DNA of 64,000 bases from Olsenella sp. (lineage in GTDB: Bacteria; Actinomycetota; Coriobacteriia; Coriobacteriales; Atopobiaceae): positions 231,987-295,986 of the forward strand of contig JALCMG010000001.1 in assembly GCA_022648325.1 (NCBI GenBank), read 5' to 3'. The stretch's first letter is position 1. Each line of letters opens with the position of its first letter. This document shows, in pieces, positions 32,637-41,146 of this stretch. Below the pieces are notes generated by a model. The model saw nothing but the letters and a program-made list of their open reading frames with translations. It did not search any database and was not told where the DNA came from. The position numbers were made by a program, and so were the translations under genes.

Positions 32637-34546
32637 CGAACACCGACAGCCACGCGGCGTCCGTCGCCGAGAAGCTCGCGCGCAAGCAGACCGCCATCGA
32701 GGGCAAGCCCTTTGGCATGGGCTCGCACTCCGAGTACGAAGGCAAGACCATGACCGGCGCCCAGGCGATCATCGCGAGCCTTGAGTGCGAGGGCGTCGAC
32801 ACAATCTTTGGCTACCCCGGTGGCCAGGCCATCAAGATCTACGACGCGCTCTATGACTCCAAGCGCATCCACCACGTGCTGGCCAGGCACGAGCAGGGCG
32901 CCACGCACATGGCCGACGGCTACGCCCGCGCCACGGGCAAGGTGGGCGTGGTTCTCGTCACCTCTGGCCCTGGCGCCACCAACACCGTGACGGGCATCAT
33001 GACCGCCTACATGGACTCCGTGCCCCTGGTGGTCATCACCGGCCAGGTCACGCGCGGCGTCATTGGCACCGACTCGTTCCAGGAGTCGGACATCGTGGGC
33101 ATCACCATGCCCATCGTGAAGCACTCGTTCCTGCTGCAGTCGACCGACGACCTCACGCGCACCTTCCGCGAGGCGTTCTACATCGCCTCCACTGGCCGCC
33201 CGGGCCCCGTCCTCATCGACATCCCGAGCGACCTCTCCGGCGCGCAGATGGTCTTCCACTACCCCGACTCCATTAGCATCGCCAGCTACAAGCCCACCTA
33301 CCGCGGCAACGCGCGGCAGGTCAAGCAGGCCGCGCAGCTCATCATGAAGGCAAAGCGACCGCTCATCTACGCCGGCGGCGGCATCGTGACCAGCCACGCC
33401 TGCAAGGAGCTGGTCGACCTCTCGGAGACCATGGACATCCCCGTGGTGACCTCGCTCATGGGCAAGGGTGCCATGCCCTGCTCCAACAAGCACAACCTGG
33501 GACCCGTGGGCATGCACGGCTCGAAGTACGCCAACATGGCCGTCATGGAGTGCGACCTTCTCATCGCCGTTGGTGCGCGCTTCTCCGACCGCGTGACCGG
33601 CAAGGTCTCCGAGTTCGCGCCGCACGCCAAGGTCATCCACATCGACATCGACCCGGCCGAGATAGGCAAGATCGTGAACCCCACGGTGCCCATCGTGGGC
33701 GACGCCAAGGTGGTTCTCGCCTCGCTCAACGAGCGCCTGCACAAAGAGGGCGCCAAGCCCGTGGACGACGGCTGGTTTGCCGAGGTCTGCTCGTGGCGCG
33801 AGCGCTGGCCGTTCTACACCGACGACTTTGCCAGCACTATCGACTACCCGGACAAGATCGCGCCCGAGGTCGTGCTCTCGATGCTCTCCGACAAGCTCGA
33901 CCCCGACGCCTCGATCGTCACCACCGAGGTTGGCCAGCACCAGATGTGGGCTCACCAGAACATCCGCCGCGAGCACGCGCGCACGTTCCTCTCGTCCGGC
34001 GGTGCTGGCACCATGGGCTTTGGCTTCCCCGCCGCCATTGGCGCCAAGATCGGCTGCCCCGGCGACGAGGTTGTATGCATCGCCGGCGACGGCTCCTTCC
34101 AGATGAACGTGCAGGAGATGGCCACCGCCATCCAGGAGAACGTGCCCGTTAAGGTGATGATCATCGACAACAGTGCTCTCGGCATGGTCTACCAGTGGCA
34201 GAAGCTCTTCTACCACGAGCGCTACTCGTTCACCAAGCTGCCGTCCGACGTGCCGGACTTCGTGAAGCTGGCAGACGCCTACGGCTGGCGTGGCAAGCGC
34301 ATCTCTCGCCCCGAGGAGGTCGAGGACGCGCTTGACGAGATGCTCGCCTCCAAGGAGCCGTACCTCCTGGACGTCGTGATCCCCACGGACCAGACGGTCT
34401 ACCCCATGGTGGCCCCCGGCGCGCCCATCGACGACATCATCGGCGCACTGGACGTGACGCTGGGTGGCGTGCGCGTCTCGGGCAAGGGCTTTGGCAAGGA
34501 CGGACGCCCCGCCACTGCGGGCAGCGAGAAGGACGGTGACGAATGA
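32633..34546 (+). CDS. ilvB: Acetolactate synthase large subunit
   Basis: 637 residues. It is a thiamine-diphosphate enzyme joining two pyruvates, or pyruvate and 2-oxobutyrate. An N-terminal extension of about 40 residues precedes the usual start ([20 protein letters not shown]). The catalytic glutamate is in [20 protein letters not shown], and the ThDP/Mg motif is [20 protein letters not shown]. The C-terminus after [15 protein letters not shown] is extended by about 40 charged residues. It overlaps ilvD upstream and ilvN downstream by ATGA, giving strict co-translation. Confidence 0.97.
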   Translation: MTNTDSHAASVAEKLARKQTAIEGKPFGMGSHSEYEGKTMTGAQAIIASLECEGVDTIFGYPGGQAIKIYDALYDSKRIHHVLARHEQGATHMADGYARATGKVGVVLVTSGPGATNTVTGIMTAYMDSVPLVVITGQVTRGVIGTDSFQESDIVGITMPIVKHSFLLQSTDDLTRTFREAFYIASTGRPGPVLIDIPSDLSGAQMVFHYPDSISIASYKPTYRGNARQVKQAAQLIMKAKRPLIYAGGGIVTSHACKELVDLSETMDIPVVTSLMGKGAMPCSNKHNLGPVGMHGSKYANMAVMECDLLIAVGARFSDRVTGKVSEFAPHAKVIHIDIDPAEIGKIVNPTVPIVGDAKVVLASLNERLHKEGAKPVDDGWFAEVCSWRERWPFYTDDFASTIDYPDKIAPEVVLSMLSDKLDPDASIVTTEVGQHQMWAHQNIRREHARTFLSSGGAGTMGFGFPAAIGAKIGCPGDEVVCIAGDGSFQMNVQEMATAIQENVPVKVMIIDNSALGMVYQWQKLFYHERYSFTKLPSDVPDFVKLADAYGWRGKRISRPEEVEDALDEMLASKEPYLLDVVIPTDQTVYPMVAPGAPIDDIIGALDVTLGGVRVSGKGFGKDGRPATAGSEKDGDE

Positions 34547-35028
34547 TGAAGCACATCCTCTCCGTGTTGGTCGAGAACAAGCCGGGCGTGCTCTCGCGCG
34601 TCACCGGCATGATCAGCCGGCGCGGGTTCAACATTGGCTCGCTCACCGTGGCTCCCACCGAGGACGAGAACCTCTCGCGCATGACCATCATCGTCGAGGC
34701 CGACGACGTGGGCTTCGAGCAGATCACCAAGCAGCTGCACAAGCTTGTCTCGGTCTTCAAGATCTCCGACCTCACCGAGGACGACGCCATCGAGCGCGAG
34801 CTGGTGCTCTTCAAGGTGCAGTGCACGCCGGAGCGCCGCCACGAGATCATCGAGATTGCCGGCGTCTTCCGCGCCAGCATCGTGGACGTGGGCAAGAACA
34901 CGCTCACGGTGGAGGCCACCGGCACCGAGAGCAAGCTCGACGCACTTGAGGACCTCTTCCGCAGCTACGGCATTCGCCAGCTCACACGCACCGGCAAGAT
35001 TGCGATGTCGCGCGGGCACGACCAGTAG
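34543..35028 (+). CDS. ilvN: Acetolactate synthase regulatory subunit
   Basis: 161 residues. It is the ACT-domain subunit that gives valine feedback to IlvB. The ACT domain is at the N-terminus (HILSVLVENKPGVLSRVTGM, then RRGFNIGSLTVAPTEDE), and the second domain contains ELVLFKVQCTPERRHEIIEI and ends SYGIRQLTRTGKIAMSRG. The start overlaps the ilvB stop (ATGA). A 102-bp gap separates it from ilvC, which has its own ribosome site. Confidence 0.97.
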   Translation: MMKHILSVLVENKPGVLSRVTGMISRRGFNIGSLTVAPTEDENLSRMTIIVEADDVGFEQITKQLHKLVSVFKISDLTEDDAIERELVLFKVQCTPERRHEIIEIAGVFRASIVDVGKNTLTVEATGTESKLDALEDLFRSYGIRQLTRTGKIAMSRGHDQ

Positions 35029-35130
35029 CACCCTGCGGGCCGGTGCCCACGCCCGGCCCCACACACGGTTCAAACCGCCAGCCGGCGGATGAACATAGAA
35101 GGAAACGGCACAAACGAAAGGAAGTACGAC

Positions 35131-36135
35131 ATGGCCGTCACCATCTACTACGAGAAGGACTGCGACCCCTCGATCATCCAGGGCAAGAAGGTCGCCATCA
35201 TCGGCTACGGCTCGCAGGGCCATGCCCACGCGCTGAACCTCATGGACTCCGGCGTCGACGTGCGCGTTGGCCTGCGCGAGGGCTCCAAGTCCGCCGAGAA
35301 GGCCCGCGAGCACGGCCTCAAGGTGACGGACATGGCGACTGCCGCCAAGGAGGCCGACGTCGTGATGATCCTGACCCCCGACGAGACCCAGCCGGCGGTC
35401 TACAAGGAGTTCATCGAGCCCAACCTCGAGCCGGGCAACACCCTGGCCTTCGCCCACGGCTTCAACATCCACTACGGCTACATCAAGGCTCCCGAGGGCG
35501 TCAACGTGATCATGGTTGCCCCCAAGGGCCCGGGCCACATCGTGCGCCGTCAGTACACCGAGGGCTCCGGTGTGCCTGACCTGGTCTGCGTCGAGACCGA
35601 CGCCACCGGCGACGCGTGGCCGCTGGCCATGTCCTACGCGTGGGCACTGGGCGGCGCCCGCTCCGGCCTCATCAAGGCGACCTTCGCCGAGGAGACCGAG
35701 GAGGACCTCTTTGGTGAGCAGGCCGTTCTCTGCGGCGGCCTGGTCGAGCTGATCAAGGCCGGCTTCGAGACCCTCACCGAGGCTGGCTACCCCGAGGAGC
35801 TCGCCTACTTCGAGTGCTATCACGAGATGAAGATGATCGTGGACCTCATGTACGAGAAGGGCATCCACTTCATGAACTACTCCATCTCCAATACGGCCGA
35901 GTACGGCGAGTACTACGCCGGCCCGCTGGTCATCAACGACAAGTCGCGCGAGGCCATGAAGTACATCCTCAAGCGCATCCAGGACGGCTCGTTTGCCCAG
36001 GAGTTCGTGGACGACTGCAACAACGGCCACAAGAAGCTGCTCGAGGAGCGCGAGAAGATCAACACGCACCCCATCGAGACCACCGGTGCGCGCGTGCGCT
36101 CCATGTTCTCCTGGCTCTCGAAGGACGAGGACTAG
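35131..36135 (+). CDS. ilvC: Ketol-acid reductoisomerase
   Basis: 334 residues, class I (short) enzyme. It isomerises and reduces acetolactate to dihydroxyisovalerate. The nucleotide motif is [20 protein letters not shown], and the cofactor loop [12 protein letters not shown] carries arginine and serines typical of NADPH users. Metal ligands lie in [20 protein letters not shown] and [17 protein letters not shown]. The start at 35131 follows GAAAGGAAG; an upstream in-frame ATG at 35089 is not supported by homology. An intrinsic terminator follows 39 bp later, ending the operon. Confidence 0.97.
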   Translation: MAVTIYYEKDCDPSIIQGKKVAIIGYGSQGHAHALNLMDSGVDVRVGLREGSKSAEKAREHGLKVTDMATAAKEADVVMILTPDETQPAVYKEFIEPNLEPGNTLAFAHGFNIHYGYIKAPEGVNVIMVAPKGPGHIVRRQYTEGSGVPDLVCVETDATGDAWPLAMSYAWALGGARSGLIKATFAEETEEDLFGEQAVLCGGLVELIKAGFETLTEAGYPEELAYFECYHEMKMIVDLMYEKGIHFMNYSISNTAEYGEYYAGPLVINDKSREAMKYILKRIQDGSFAQEFVDDCNNGHKKLLEEREKINTHPIETTGARVRSMFSWLSKDED

Positions 36136-36173
36136 TCGCACAGGTTGCGTGAACTGGACTTTGTTGGTTGATG

Positions 36174-36206
36174 GCCCCACCGGGACAGAGTTCCGGTGGG
36201 GCTTTT
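36174..36206 (+). terminator. Intrinsic terminator of the ilv operon
   Basis: Perfect 10-bp arms GCCCCACCGG (36174-36183) and CCGGTGGGGC (36193-36202) followed by TTTT, 39 bp past the ilvC stop. Confidence 0.9.
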
Positions 36207-36323
36207 CGTGCTTGTGACGGTACTCTACCTGAGCCGAGCAGTGCCAGCCAAGGTCTTGGTATCATGCATACAGAGGTCGCGGTGCCCGCCGCCAGCTTAC
36301 TCGCCTGTCAGAGGGTGATTTCA

Positions 36324-36596
36324 ATGATGTACCCGTTCATGACGCTCAATGATGATACGGAAATCGTTCATTCCGACATGGGCAAAGATGGCCGTGTGAA
36401 GGTATATATCGAGAAGCCGGATGCTCGGGATGGATTTCACCATGTGACGTGCTGGCTCCCCGATGGCGTCTGGGAAACCAACGACGGCTTTTCCGAGGAG
36501 GAGCTTAGATACTTCAAAGACATAGTTCGTTCCACTTCTAACCTCATCCTCGAATTCGCTGCAAACGGAGGCTTTGAGAATGCCTCAGGTTTTTAG
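36324..36596 (+). CDS. Small protein paired with DUF4160 gene, possible TA component
   Basis: 90 residues, acidic. It has the pattern MYPFMTLNDDTEIVHSDM, VKVYIEKPDARDGFH, and an end FAANGGFENASGF that I recall in hypothetical proteins next to DUF4160 genes. The ATG follows GAGGGTGA. It overlaps the next gene by 17 bp, as toxin-antitoxin partners often do. The pair is AT-richer than neighbouring genes, suggesting acquisition. Function is not established. Confidence 0.75.
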   Translation: MMYPFMTLNDDTEIVHSDMGKDGRVKVYIEKPDARDGFHHVTCWLPDGVWETNDGFSEEELRYFKDIVRSTSNLILEFAANGGFENASGF

Positions 36597-36858
36597 GATT
36601 GGACCCTACTGGGTCTATTTCTGGACGAACGAAAACGATCCGCTCGAACCCATACATGTTCACGTCTCAGAGGGAGCGCCAACGAAAAACGCGACCAAGA
36701 TATGGATTACTGAATCTGGAAAGACCTATCTAGCGAACAACAACTCCAAAATCCCGCCCAAAACTCTGCGAAATATCATGCGTATCGTGGAGGCAAGGAG
36801 CGAGGAGATCATTGCGATGTGGGAAGAGTACTTTGGCGAAGTGCGTTTCTACTGCTAG
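36580..36858 (+). CDS. DUF4160-domain protein
   Basis: 92 residues. The DUF4160 core is RIGPYWVYFWTNENDPLEPI then HVHVSEG, with the histidine pair typical of the family. The start at 36580 follows GGAGG at eight bases; a TTG at 36574 is the alternative. DUF4160 genes are often next to DUF2442-like or other small genes and have been proposed as toxin-antitoxin modules; that is not shown here. A T-rich hairpin follows directly. Confidence 0.85.
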   Translation: MPQVFRIGPYWVYFWTNENDPLEPIHVHVSEGAPTKNATKIWITESGKTYLANNNSKIPPKTLRNIMRIVEARSEEIIAMWEEYFGEVRFYC

Positions 36859-36892
36859 GCAGAGAGGCTTCTCTATCTGCGCGACTTTTTTC
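36859..36892 (+). terminator. Terminator after the DUF4160 gene
   Basis: GCAGAGAGGCTTCTCTATCTGC can fold into a stem with one bulge, followed by GCGAC and six T. It begins just at the DUF4160 stop codon. Confidence 0.65.
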
Positions 36893-37236
36893 GCCAATAG
36901 CGCCCGCAAAATCCGCCATGTGAGTGTTATTTTCTTGCCTAGGGCTTTGTTACGGGACTTGGCGTGGTACATGCATGTGCAATTGTCCTCATTTTCCTAT
37001 TAGTGCAATCCTGGCAAGGGGCGAAATTACCGTGCCAGACCTGCTAAGCCCCGTTGCAACCCATGGCGACACTCACATGACGGCTTTTACGTCCCCTTGT
37101 GGCATTTGAAGCTGCACGGGCGAGGGGCCGGAACGATACGTCGGCAGTCGTTACCCGATGGCACGGTAGAAACAACTGCAAAATTGGGTAGATATGTTAC
37201 AGTGAACATCTAACGTATTTACGATTGGAGTTAATC
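36893..37236. other. Intergenic region upstream of relB
   Basis: 344 bp with no gene. The last 50 bp hold the likely relB promoter and a dyad TAGATATGTTACAGTGAACA at 37189-37208 continuing TCTA, where a RelB operator would be expected. The rest is featureless, with a GTACATGCATGTGC dyad near 36966. Confidence 0.45.
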
Positions 37237-37506
37237 ATGACTACGATGACCATTCGATGCGATGAGGAAGACAAGGCTGCAGCCGCTGCAGTAGCAGAGT
37301 ACTACGGCCTCGATCTCTCCTCTGTAACACGTGCATTCTGGAAGCAGATGGCTCGCACTAACAGCATCCCACTAGACTTTGGCACCAGGGAGCCAAACGC
37401 CGTAAGCCTTCGCTCGATTCGTGAGGCAGATGAAATTGTCGCTGCCGGAGGTGCTGGAGAGTCTTTTTCCAGTGGGCGCGAACTGCTCGATGCTGCCAGG
37501 TCGTAG
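37237..37506 (+). CDS. RelB/DinJ-family antitoxin
   Basis: 89 residues. The N-terminal ribbon-helix-helix reads MTIRCDEEDKAAAAAVAEYY then GLDLSSVTRAFWKQMARTNS, typical of RelB/DinJ. The C-terminal part (residues 50-89) is the toxin-wrapping arm. The start follows TTGGAG. The toxin gene begins three bases after its stop. It should repress its own operon at the dyad upstream. Confidence 0.92.
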   Translation: MTTMTIRCDEEDKAAAAAVAEYYGLDLSSVTRAFWKQMARTNSIPLDFGTREPNAVSLRSIREADEIVAAGGAGESFSSGRELLDAARS

Positions 37507-37509
37507 CAA

Positions 37510-37806
37510 ATGGGAAGGCTCGAGACGCAATTCTCCCCAACCTTCAAACGAGATCTTAAGCGGCTAGACAAGCGACACGTCGATGACACTCCCCTTGCAG
37601 AGGTTATCGATCTCATCATTGAAAACAGCCCTGAATCGCTTTGTGAGCTACGTCGCAGGCATAACATGCATTCACTCACCGGCGGCTGGTCTGGCAGCAA
37701 CGAGTGCCATGCATGCAACGCAGGAGACTGGCTCCTTATCTGGAGGACTTTCGATGGCATAGCCCTCATGCAGCGCACGGGCACACACGATGAATTGTTT
37801 CGATGA
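37510..37806 (+). CDS. YafQ-type RelE-family mRNA interferase toxin
   Basis: 98 residues. The RelE/ParE fold of the YafQ branch is shown by FSPTFKRDLKRLDKRH at the start and by GDWLLIWRTFDGIALMQRTG then THDELF at the end; the YafQ catalytic histidine lies in this last motif (GTHDELF). It cleaves mRNA on the ribosome unless bound by the antitoxin. Full length and intact, so the module is probably functional. Confidence 0.92.
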   Translation: MGRLETQFSPTFKRDLKRLDKRHVDDTPLAEVIDLIIENSPESLCELRRRHNMHSLTGGWSGSNECHACNAGDWLLIWRTFDGIALMQRTGTHDELFR

Positions 37807-37849
37807 TGCTCATTTGCTGCAGCCGAAAGCCCTGTAGGAGGACCAACAG

Positions 37850-38032
37850 ATGGACCGGACGCGCGTAATGGAAGAGGCAATCCACTCCGGAGAAATGGAG
37901 GGCGCTTATGTATCTGCAGAGTTCCGTCGAGATGCAGATGAATACGTGCAAGGTGAAATCTCCATTGAGGATCTAATGAAACGCACCAAGCATCGTTGGG
38001 ATTCAAAGCGGAAGCAGCCTAAGCATGAGTAA
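37850..38032 (+). CDS. VbhA-type antitoxin of a Fic system
   Basis: 60 residues. The inhibitory helix pattern of VbhA is seen in AIHSGEMEGAYVSAEFRRDA then DEYVQGEISIEDLM, including the S/T-x-x-x-E(G/N) style inhibitor motif (SGEMEG). It normally blocks the ATP site of a Fic AMP-transferase encoded just downstream. GGAGG precedes the start. The downstream partner is only a 46-codon remnant, so this antitoxin is an orphan here. Confidence 0.8.
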   Translation: MDRTRVMEEAIHSGEMEGAYVSAEFRRDADEYVQGEISIEDLMKRTKHRWDSKRKQPKHE

Positions 38033-38165
38033 GACGTTTGTCGACTTCCGCTTCCTGAGTAGCAAGAATTGCTTGCTATACTCTGCACAAAACCGTTCTA
38101 TCGAACAGGAAAAGCGCGAGCGCTGCATGAAAATGGGCTATCGAACAGTGTTTCAATTCCATTAG
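38025..38165 (+). pseudogene. Truncated start of a Fic toxin gene
   Basis: An ATG overlapping the VbhA stop by eight bases, as in VbhA-VbhT/Fic pairs, opens a frame of 46 codons beginning MSKTFVDFRF. Only the first nine or so residues look like the start of a Fic protein; the rest runs into the family A repeat region and stops at 38165. The toxin body with its HPFxxGNGR motif is absent. The inference is that the repeat insertion or a linked deletion removed it. Confidence 0.45.
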
Positions 38166-38332
38166 AATCAAGAATTTAAATATCTATGCATGAATGCGCA
38201 AATTTTAGATATTGCATGCATATTCATGCATATCAAGTTGCATGTTTGATGACAGCAGCAGGAACACACTGTTCGATAGAGCGTTTTCATGCACGGGGTC
38301 CCACATCCCCGTTCAATAGACCACTTTCATGC
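38084..38332. repeat. Family A repeat cluster including a 170-bp inverted-repeat island
   Basis: Four copies of a TGCA..AAAA....CTATCGAACAG motif: forward at 38084-38108 and 38124-38150, reverse at 38267-38293 and 38310-38332. The inner pair matches at 24 of 27 positions and bounds 170 bp (38124-38293), one base longer than the island at 19020-19188. The interior is AT-rich with a central GATATTGCATG/CATGCATATC dyad. It directly follows the broken Fic gene. Confidence 0.75.
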
Positions 38333-38478
38333 GACGTAGCGTCTGCACGCAGTAGTTCCCTAACGGTAACCAGCCTACTTGCAAGTGCGTACTTCCTCAG
38401 CCGGAGCCAACGAGCCACACTGGAACCAGAGAACACGGCGGGTGCCATCTCGGCACCCGCCTAGCAAGGGAGGCGGCC
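38333..38478. other. Gap before the macrodomain gene
   Basis: 146 bp. A GGCGGGTGCCATCTCGGCACCCGCC dyad (arms GGCGGGTGCC and GGCACCCGCC, about 38439-38461) lies just before the ribosome site AGGGAGG of the macrodomain gene. It could be a terminator for the region or a leader structure. Confidence 0.5.
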
Positions 38479-39279
38479 ATGACACAGAACGAACGGCTTG
38501 AATACCTCATAAACGCGCTGCTAGAAGATCCTGCCTGCTCATACGCCATCGGTGGCCCCATCGCCATGCCGCCCTCGCGCGACGACCGCAGCCACCTGTT
38601 GCGTGCCCTCATGAACGTGCGGATGCCGGAACCCGCAAGCGACGAGTTTCTCGCAATCCAAGACGCTTACCTCAAGGAACGCCTGCCAGAGCGCGGCGTT
38701 ACGTACGTCTCTGCCCTCCCCTTCAACGAAGACGGCATGGCAGTGTGGCGCGACGACATCACTACGCTTGACGCCGATGCCATCGTGAACGCCGCCAACA
38801 GCCAGATGCTCGGCTGCTTTGTCCCCAACCACCGCTGCATCGACAACGCCATCCACACCTACGCCGGCATCCAGCTGCGCCTTGCCTGCAAGCGCATCAT
38901 GGACGAGCAGGGCCACGAAGAGCCAACCGGCTCGGCCAAGCTCACGCCCGGTTTCAACCTGCCTGCTGCGCACGTGCTCCACACCGTGGGCCCAATCGTC
39001 CCCACGGGCGTCCCCTCCGCGCACGACCGCGAGCTTCTCGCCAGCTGTTACCGCTCATGCCTGGAACTTACCGCCGCACACGACCTGCACAACGTTGCCT
39101 TCTGCTGCATCTCGACCGGCGAGTTCCGCTACCCCAACCGCGAGGCGGCGCAGGTGGCAATCAACACGGTGCGCGCCTTCAGGCGCGAGCAGCCGAGCCA
39201 ATCCCAGATGAAGGTGATCTTCAATGTCTTCAAGCCAGTGGACGAGCAAATCTATCGAGACCTCCTCGCAAGCCGCTGA
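38479..39279 (+). CDS. Zinc-type macrodomain ADP-ribosylhydrolase
   Basis: 266 residues. The macrodomain lies at about 85-255: RDDITTLDADAIVNAANSQM binds ADP-ribose, followed by LGCFVPNHRCIDNAIH, whose Cys and His residues are the zinc ligands of the SirTM-associated macrodomains, and later VLHTVGPIVP and CCISTGEFRYPN. This class removes ADP-ribose added by SirTM. The N-terminal 80 residues are a helical extension. The start follows AGGGAGG. It overlaps the SirTM gene by 56 bp, strongly linking the two functions. Confidence 0.93.
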   Translation: MTQNERLEYLINALLEDPACSYAIGGPIAMPPSRDDRSHLLRALMNVRMPEPASDEFLAIQDAYLKERLPERGVTYVSALPFNEDGMAVWRDDITTLDADAIVNAANSQMLGCFVPNHRCIDNAIHTYAGIQLRLACKRIMDEQGHEEPTGSAKLTPGFNLPAAHVLHTVGPIVPTGVPSAHDRELLASCYRSCLELTAAHDLHNVAFCCISTGEFRYPNREAAQVAINTVRAFRREQPSQSQMKVIFNVFKPVDEQIYRDLLASR

Positions 39280-40132
39280 GCAAATCTCCACGTGGCTTGA
39301 CCAGAGCGACGCCGTGCTCATAGGCGCCGGCGCTGGCCTCTCGGCGGCATGCGGGCCGGAGTTCGCCTACACCGGCGAGCGCTTCGAGCGGCTCTACTGC
39401 GACTTTGCGCAGCGCTACGGCTTCCACGACGAGTACTCCGGCGGCTTCTATCCCTACGACTCGCCAGAGGAGTTCTGGGCCTGGTGGGCTCGCGTCATCT
39501 GGAACGAGCGCTACGCCGGACCGGTGGGCAACGCGTACCTTGACCTGCGGCGCATTGTGGACGGTCGGGACTACTTTGTCCTCACCACCAACGTCGACCA
39601 TCAGTTCCAGCGTGCCGGCTTTGACAAGCAGCGGCTCTTCTACACGCAGGGCGACTACGGGCTCTTCCAGTGTTCGGTCCCGTGCCACCGCCGCACATAC
39701 GACAACTTCGATGCCGTACGTCAGATGGTCAATGCCGAGCAGAACCTTCGCATTCCTACCGAGCTGGTCCCGCGCTGCCCCGTGTGTGGCGAGCCCATGA
39801 CCATGAACCTCCGGGTGGACGGCCGCTTTGTGGAGGACGACGGCTGGCACGCAGCTGCTCGCCGCTACGACGCCTTCGTGCGCGAGCACGCCCACGACAG
39901 GCTGCTCTACCTGGAGATTGGCGTTGGTGCCAACACGCCTGGCATCATCAAGTACCCGTTCTGGCAGCAGGTGGCCGAGAACCGCAACGCGCGCTACGTG
40001 CAGCTCAACCTTGGCGGCGTGACTGCACCCGCGCGCATTGCCAAGAGATCCGCGCTGTACGATGGAGACGCGGCGGAGGTGATCTTGAAGCTCGCCGCGG
40101 CCGTCAACGGGGAGGTGACACCATGCGCATAG
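39224..40132 (+). CDS. SirTM, class M sirtuin ADP-ribosyltransferase
   Basis: 302 residues. The sirtuin NAD fold is seen in DAVLIGAGAGLSAACGPEFA and FVLTTNVDHQFQRAGF; the catalytic base pattern differs from deacetylase sirtuins as in SirTM. Zinc ligands are FQCSVPCHRR and PRCPVCGEPM. In Streptococcus and Staphylococcus SirTM ADP-ribosylates a lipoylated GcvH-like protein and sits with GcvH-L and LplA2; neither is next to this copy. The start lies inside the macrodomain gene after AAGGTGA. A short-chain dehydrogenase follows, overlapping by 10 bp. Confidence 0.93.
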   Translation: MSSSQWTSKSIETSSQAAEQISTWLDQSDAVLIGAGAGLSAACGPEFAYTGERFERLYCDFAQRYGFHDEYSGGFYPYDSPEEFWAWWARVIWNERYAGPVGNAYLDLRRIVDGRDYFVLTTNVDHQFQRAGFDKQRLFYTQGDYGLFQCSVPCHRRTYDNFDAVRQMVNAEQNLRIPTELVPRCPVCGEPMTMNLRVDGRFVEDDGWHAAARRYDAFVREHAHDRLLYLEIGVGANTPGIIKYPFWQQVAENRNARYVQLNLGGVTAPARIAKRSALYDGDAAEVILKLAAAVNGEVTPCA

Positions 40133-40917
40133 CGCTGATAACGGGCGCGTCGAGCGGCTTGGGCCGCGAATATGCACGCTGGGCAAGCGACCACGACGGC
40201 TACGACCAAATCTGGGCCGTGGCCCGCAGACGCGAGCGCCTGGAAGAGCTGGCGACGGAGCTCTCGACGCCCGTGCGGCCAGTTCCTCTCGACCTCACAG
40301 ACAAGGCCTCGATTACGCAGCTCAAGGGGCTTCTCGACGAGGCGGTGGCGCAGGACAAGGCACGTGGCGAGAAGTTCTCCGTTGGCCTTCTCGTCAATGC
40401 GGCCGGGCTGGGCAAGTTTGGCACCTACGCCGACATGACTTGCGAGGAGGTCGACACGATGGTCGACCTCAACTGCCGCGCGCTTGTCGACGTGACGCAG
40501 GTGGCGCTTACGCACATGGAGCGCGGTGGGCGCATCATCCAGATTGCTTCCAGCGCGTCGTTCCAGCCGCTGCCCGGACTCAACGTGTACGCAGCAAGCA
40601 AGGCGTTTGTCCGCAGCTACACGCGAGCGCTCCGCTTTGAGCTGCGCGGACGCGGCATCTTTGTGACGGCGGTGTGCCCGCTGTGGGTGAAGACCGAGTT
40701 CATCGACATCGCACGCCAGACGGCCAACGGACAGACGGTGCGCCACCCCTTCCCCGTGTTGGGCGCACGCCGCGTGGTGCGCTGGTCGATGCTGGCAAAC
40801 GCCGTGAACTATCCCATTGCCACGTGCTGCGTGACGGGGCTTCTCATGAGGATTGCCGACAAGATCATCCCTGCGCCGGTGATCATGTGGATCTGGGAGG
40901 GCGTGCGGCGAATCTAG
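40123..40917 (+). CDS. Short-chain dehydrogenase/reductase
   Basis: 264 residues, classical SDR. The NAD(P) motif is IALITGASSGLGREYA, NAAGLGK is the NAG-type motif, the catalytic Ser is in IIQIASSASF and the YxxxK is YAASKAF. A hydrophobic C-terminal stretch (CCVTGLLMRIADKIIPAPVI) suggests membrane contact, as in lipid- or sterol-acting SDRs. It is co-translated with SirTM (10-bp overlap, GGGGAGG ribosome site), an unusual partner for that system. Substrate unknown. Confidence 0.92.
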   Translation: MRIALITGASSGLGREYARWASDHDGYDQIWAVARRRERLEELATELSTPVRPVPLDLTDKASITQLKGLLDEAVAQDKARGEKFSVGLLVNAAGLGKFGTYADMTCEEVDTMVDLNCRALVDVTQVALTHMERGGRIIQIASSASFQPLPGLNVYAASKAFVRSYTRALRFELRGRGIFVTAVCPLWVKTEFIDIARQTANGQTVRHPFPVLGARRVVRWSMLANAVNYPIATCCVTGLLMRIADKIIPAPVIMWIWEGVRRI

Positions 40918-40959
40918 ACGCGAGGGCGCAGGCCCAGAACGCCTGCGCATTCTCCCGCT

Positions 40960-41045
40960 GGCGCCGGAGGGCCCATCTCGTACGTAATCCCGTCGGAAAC
41001 CCCTGTTCAGGTGCCATTTTCTCGCCGGAGGGCGCATTTCTGCAG
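40960..41045. repeat. 86-bp dispersed extragenic repeat, copy 2
   Basis: Matches 8112-8197 over 86 bp. Again it lies between convergent genes, right after a stop codon, which suggests a preferred position or a role in transcript ends. Confidence 0.7.
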
Positions 41046-41095
41046 AGAGGGGTGTGTTTTTCTCGCTTGGGAGAGTCGCTTCCCACCGAGAAAAA

Positions 41096-41121
41096 GCCCC
41101 GCCTCACAAGGAGACGGGGCA
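41096..41121 (-). terminator. Terminator of the pilus operon
   Basis: GCCCCGCCTC pairs with GAGACGGGGC around CACAAG with one unpaired C; the minus strand continues into a run of T (41090-41095 reads AAAAAG). It lies 26 bp after the adhesin stop codon. Confidence 0.75.
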
Positions 41122-41146
41122 GCCGAGCAGTTCGCAGATGCCACAG

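Noticed and set aside
38025..38165. A complete small functional gene after VbhA
   Set aside because: Only the first nine or so residues look meaningful; the rest is repeat sequence, so it is listed as a remnant.
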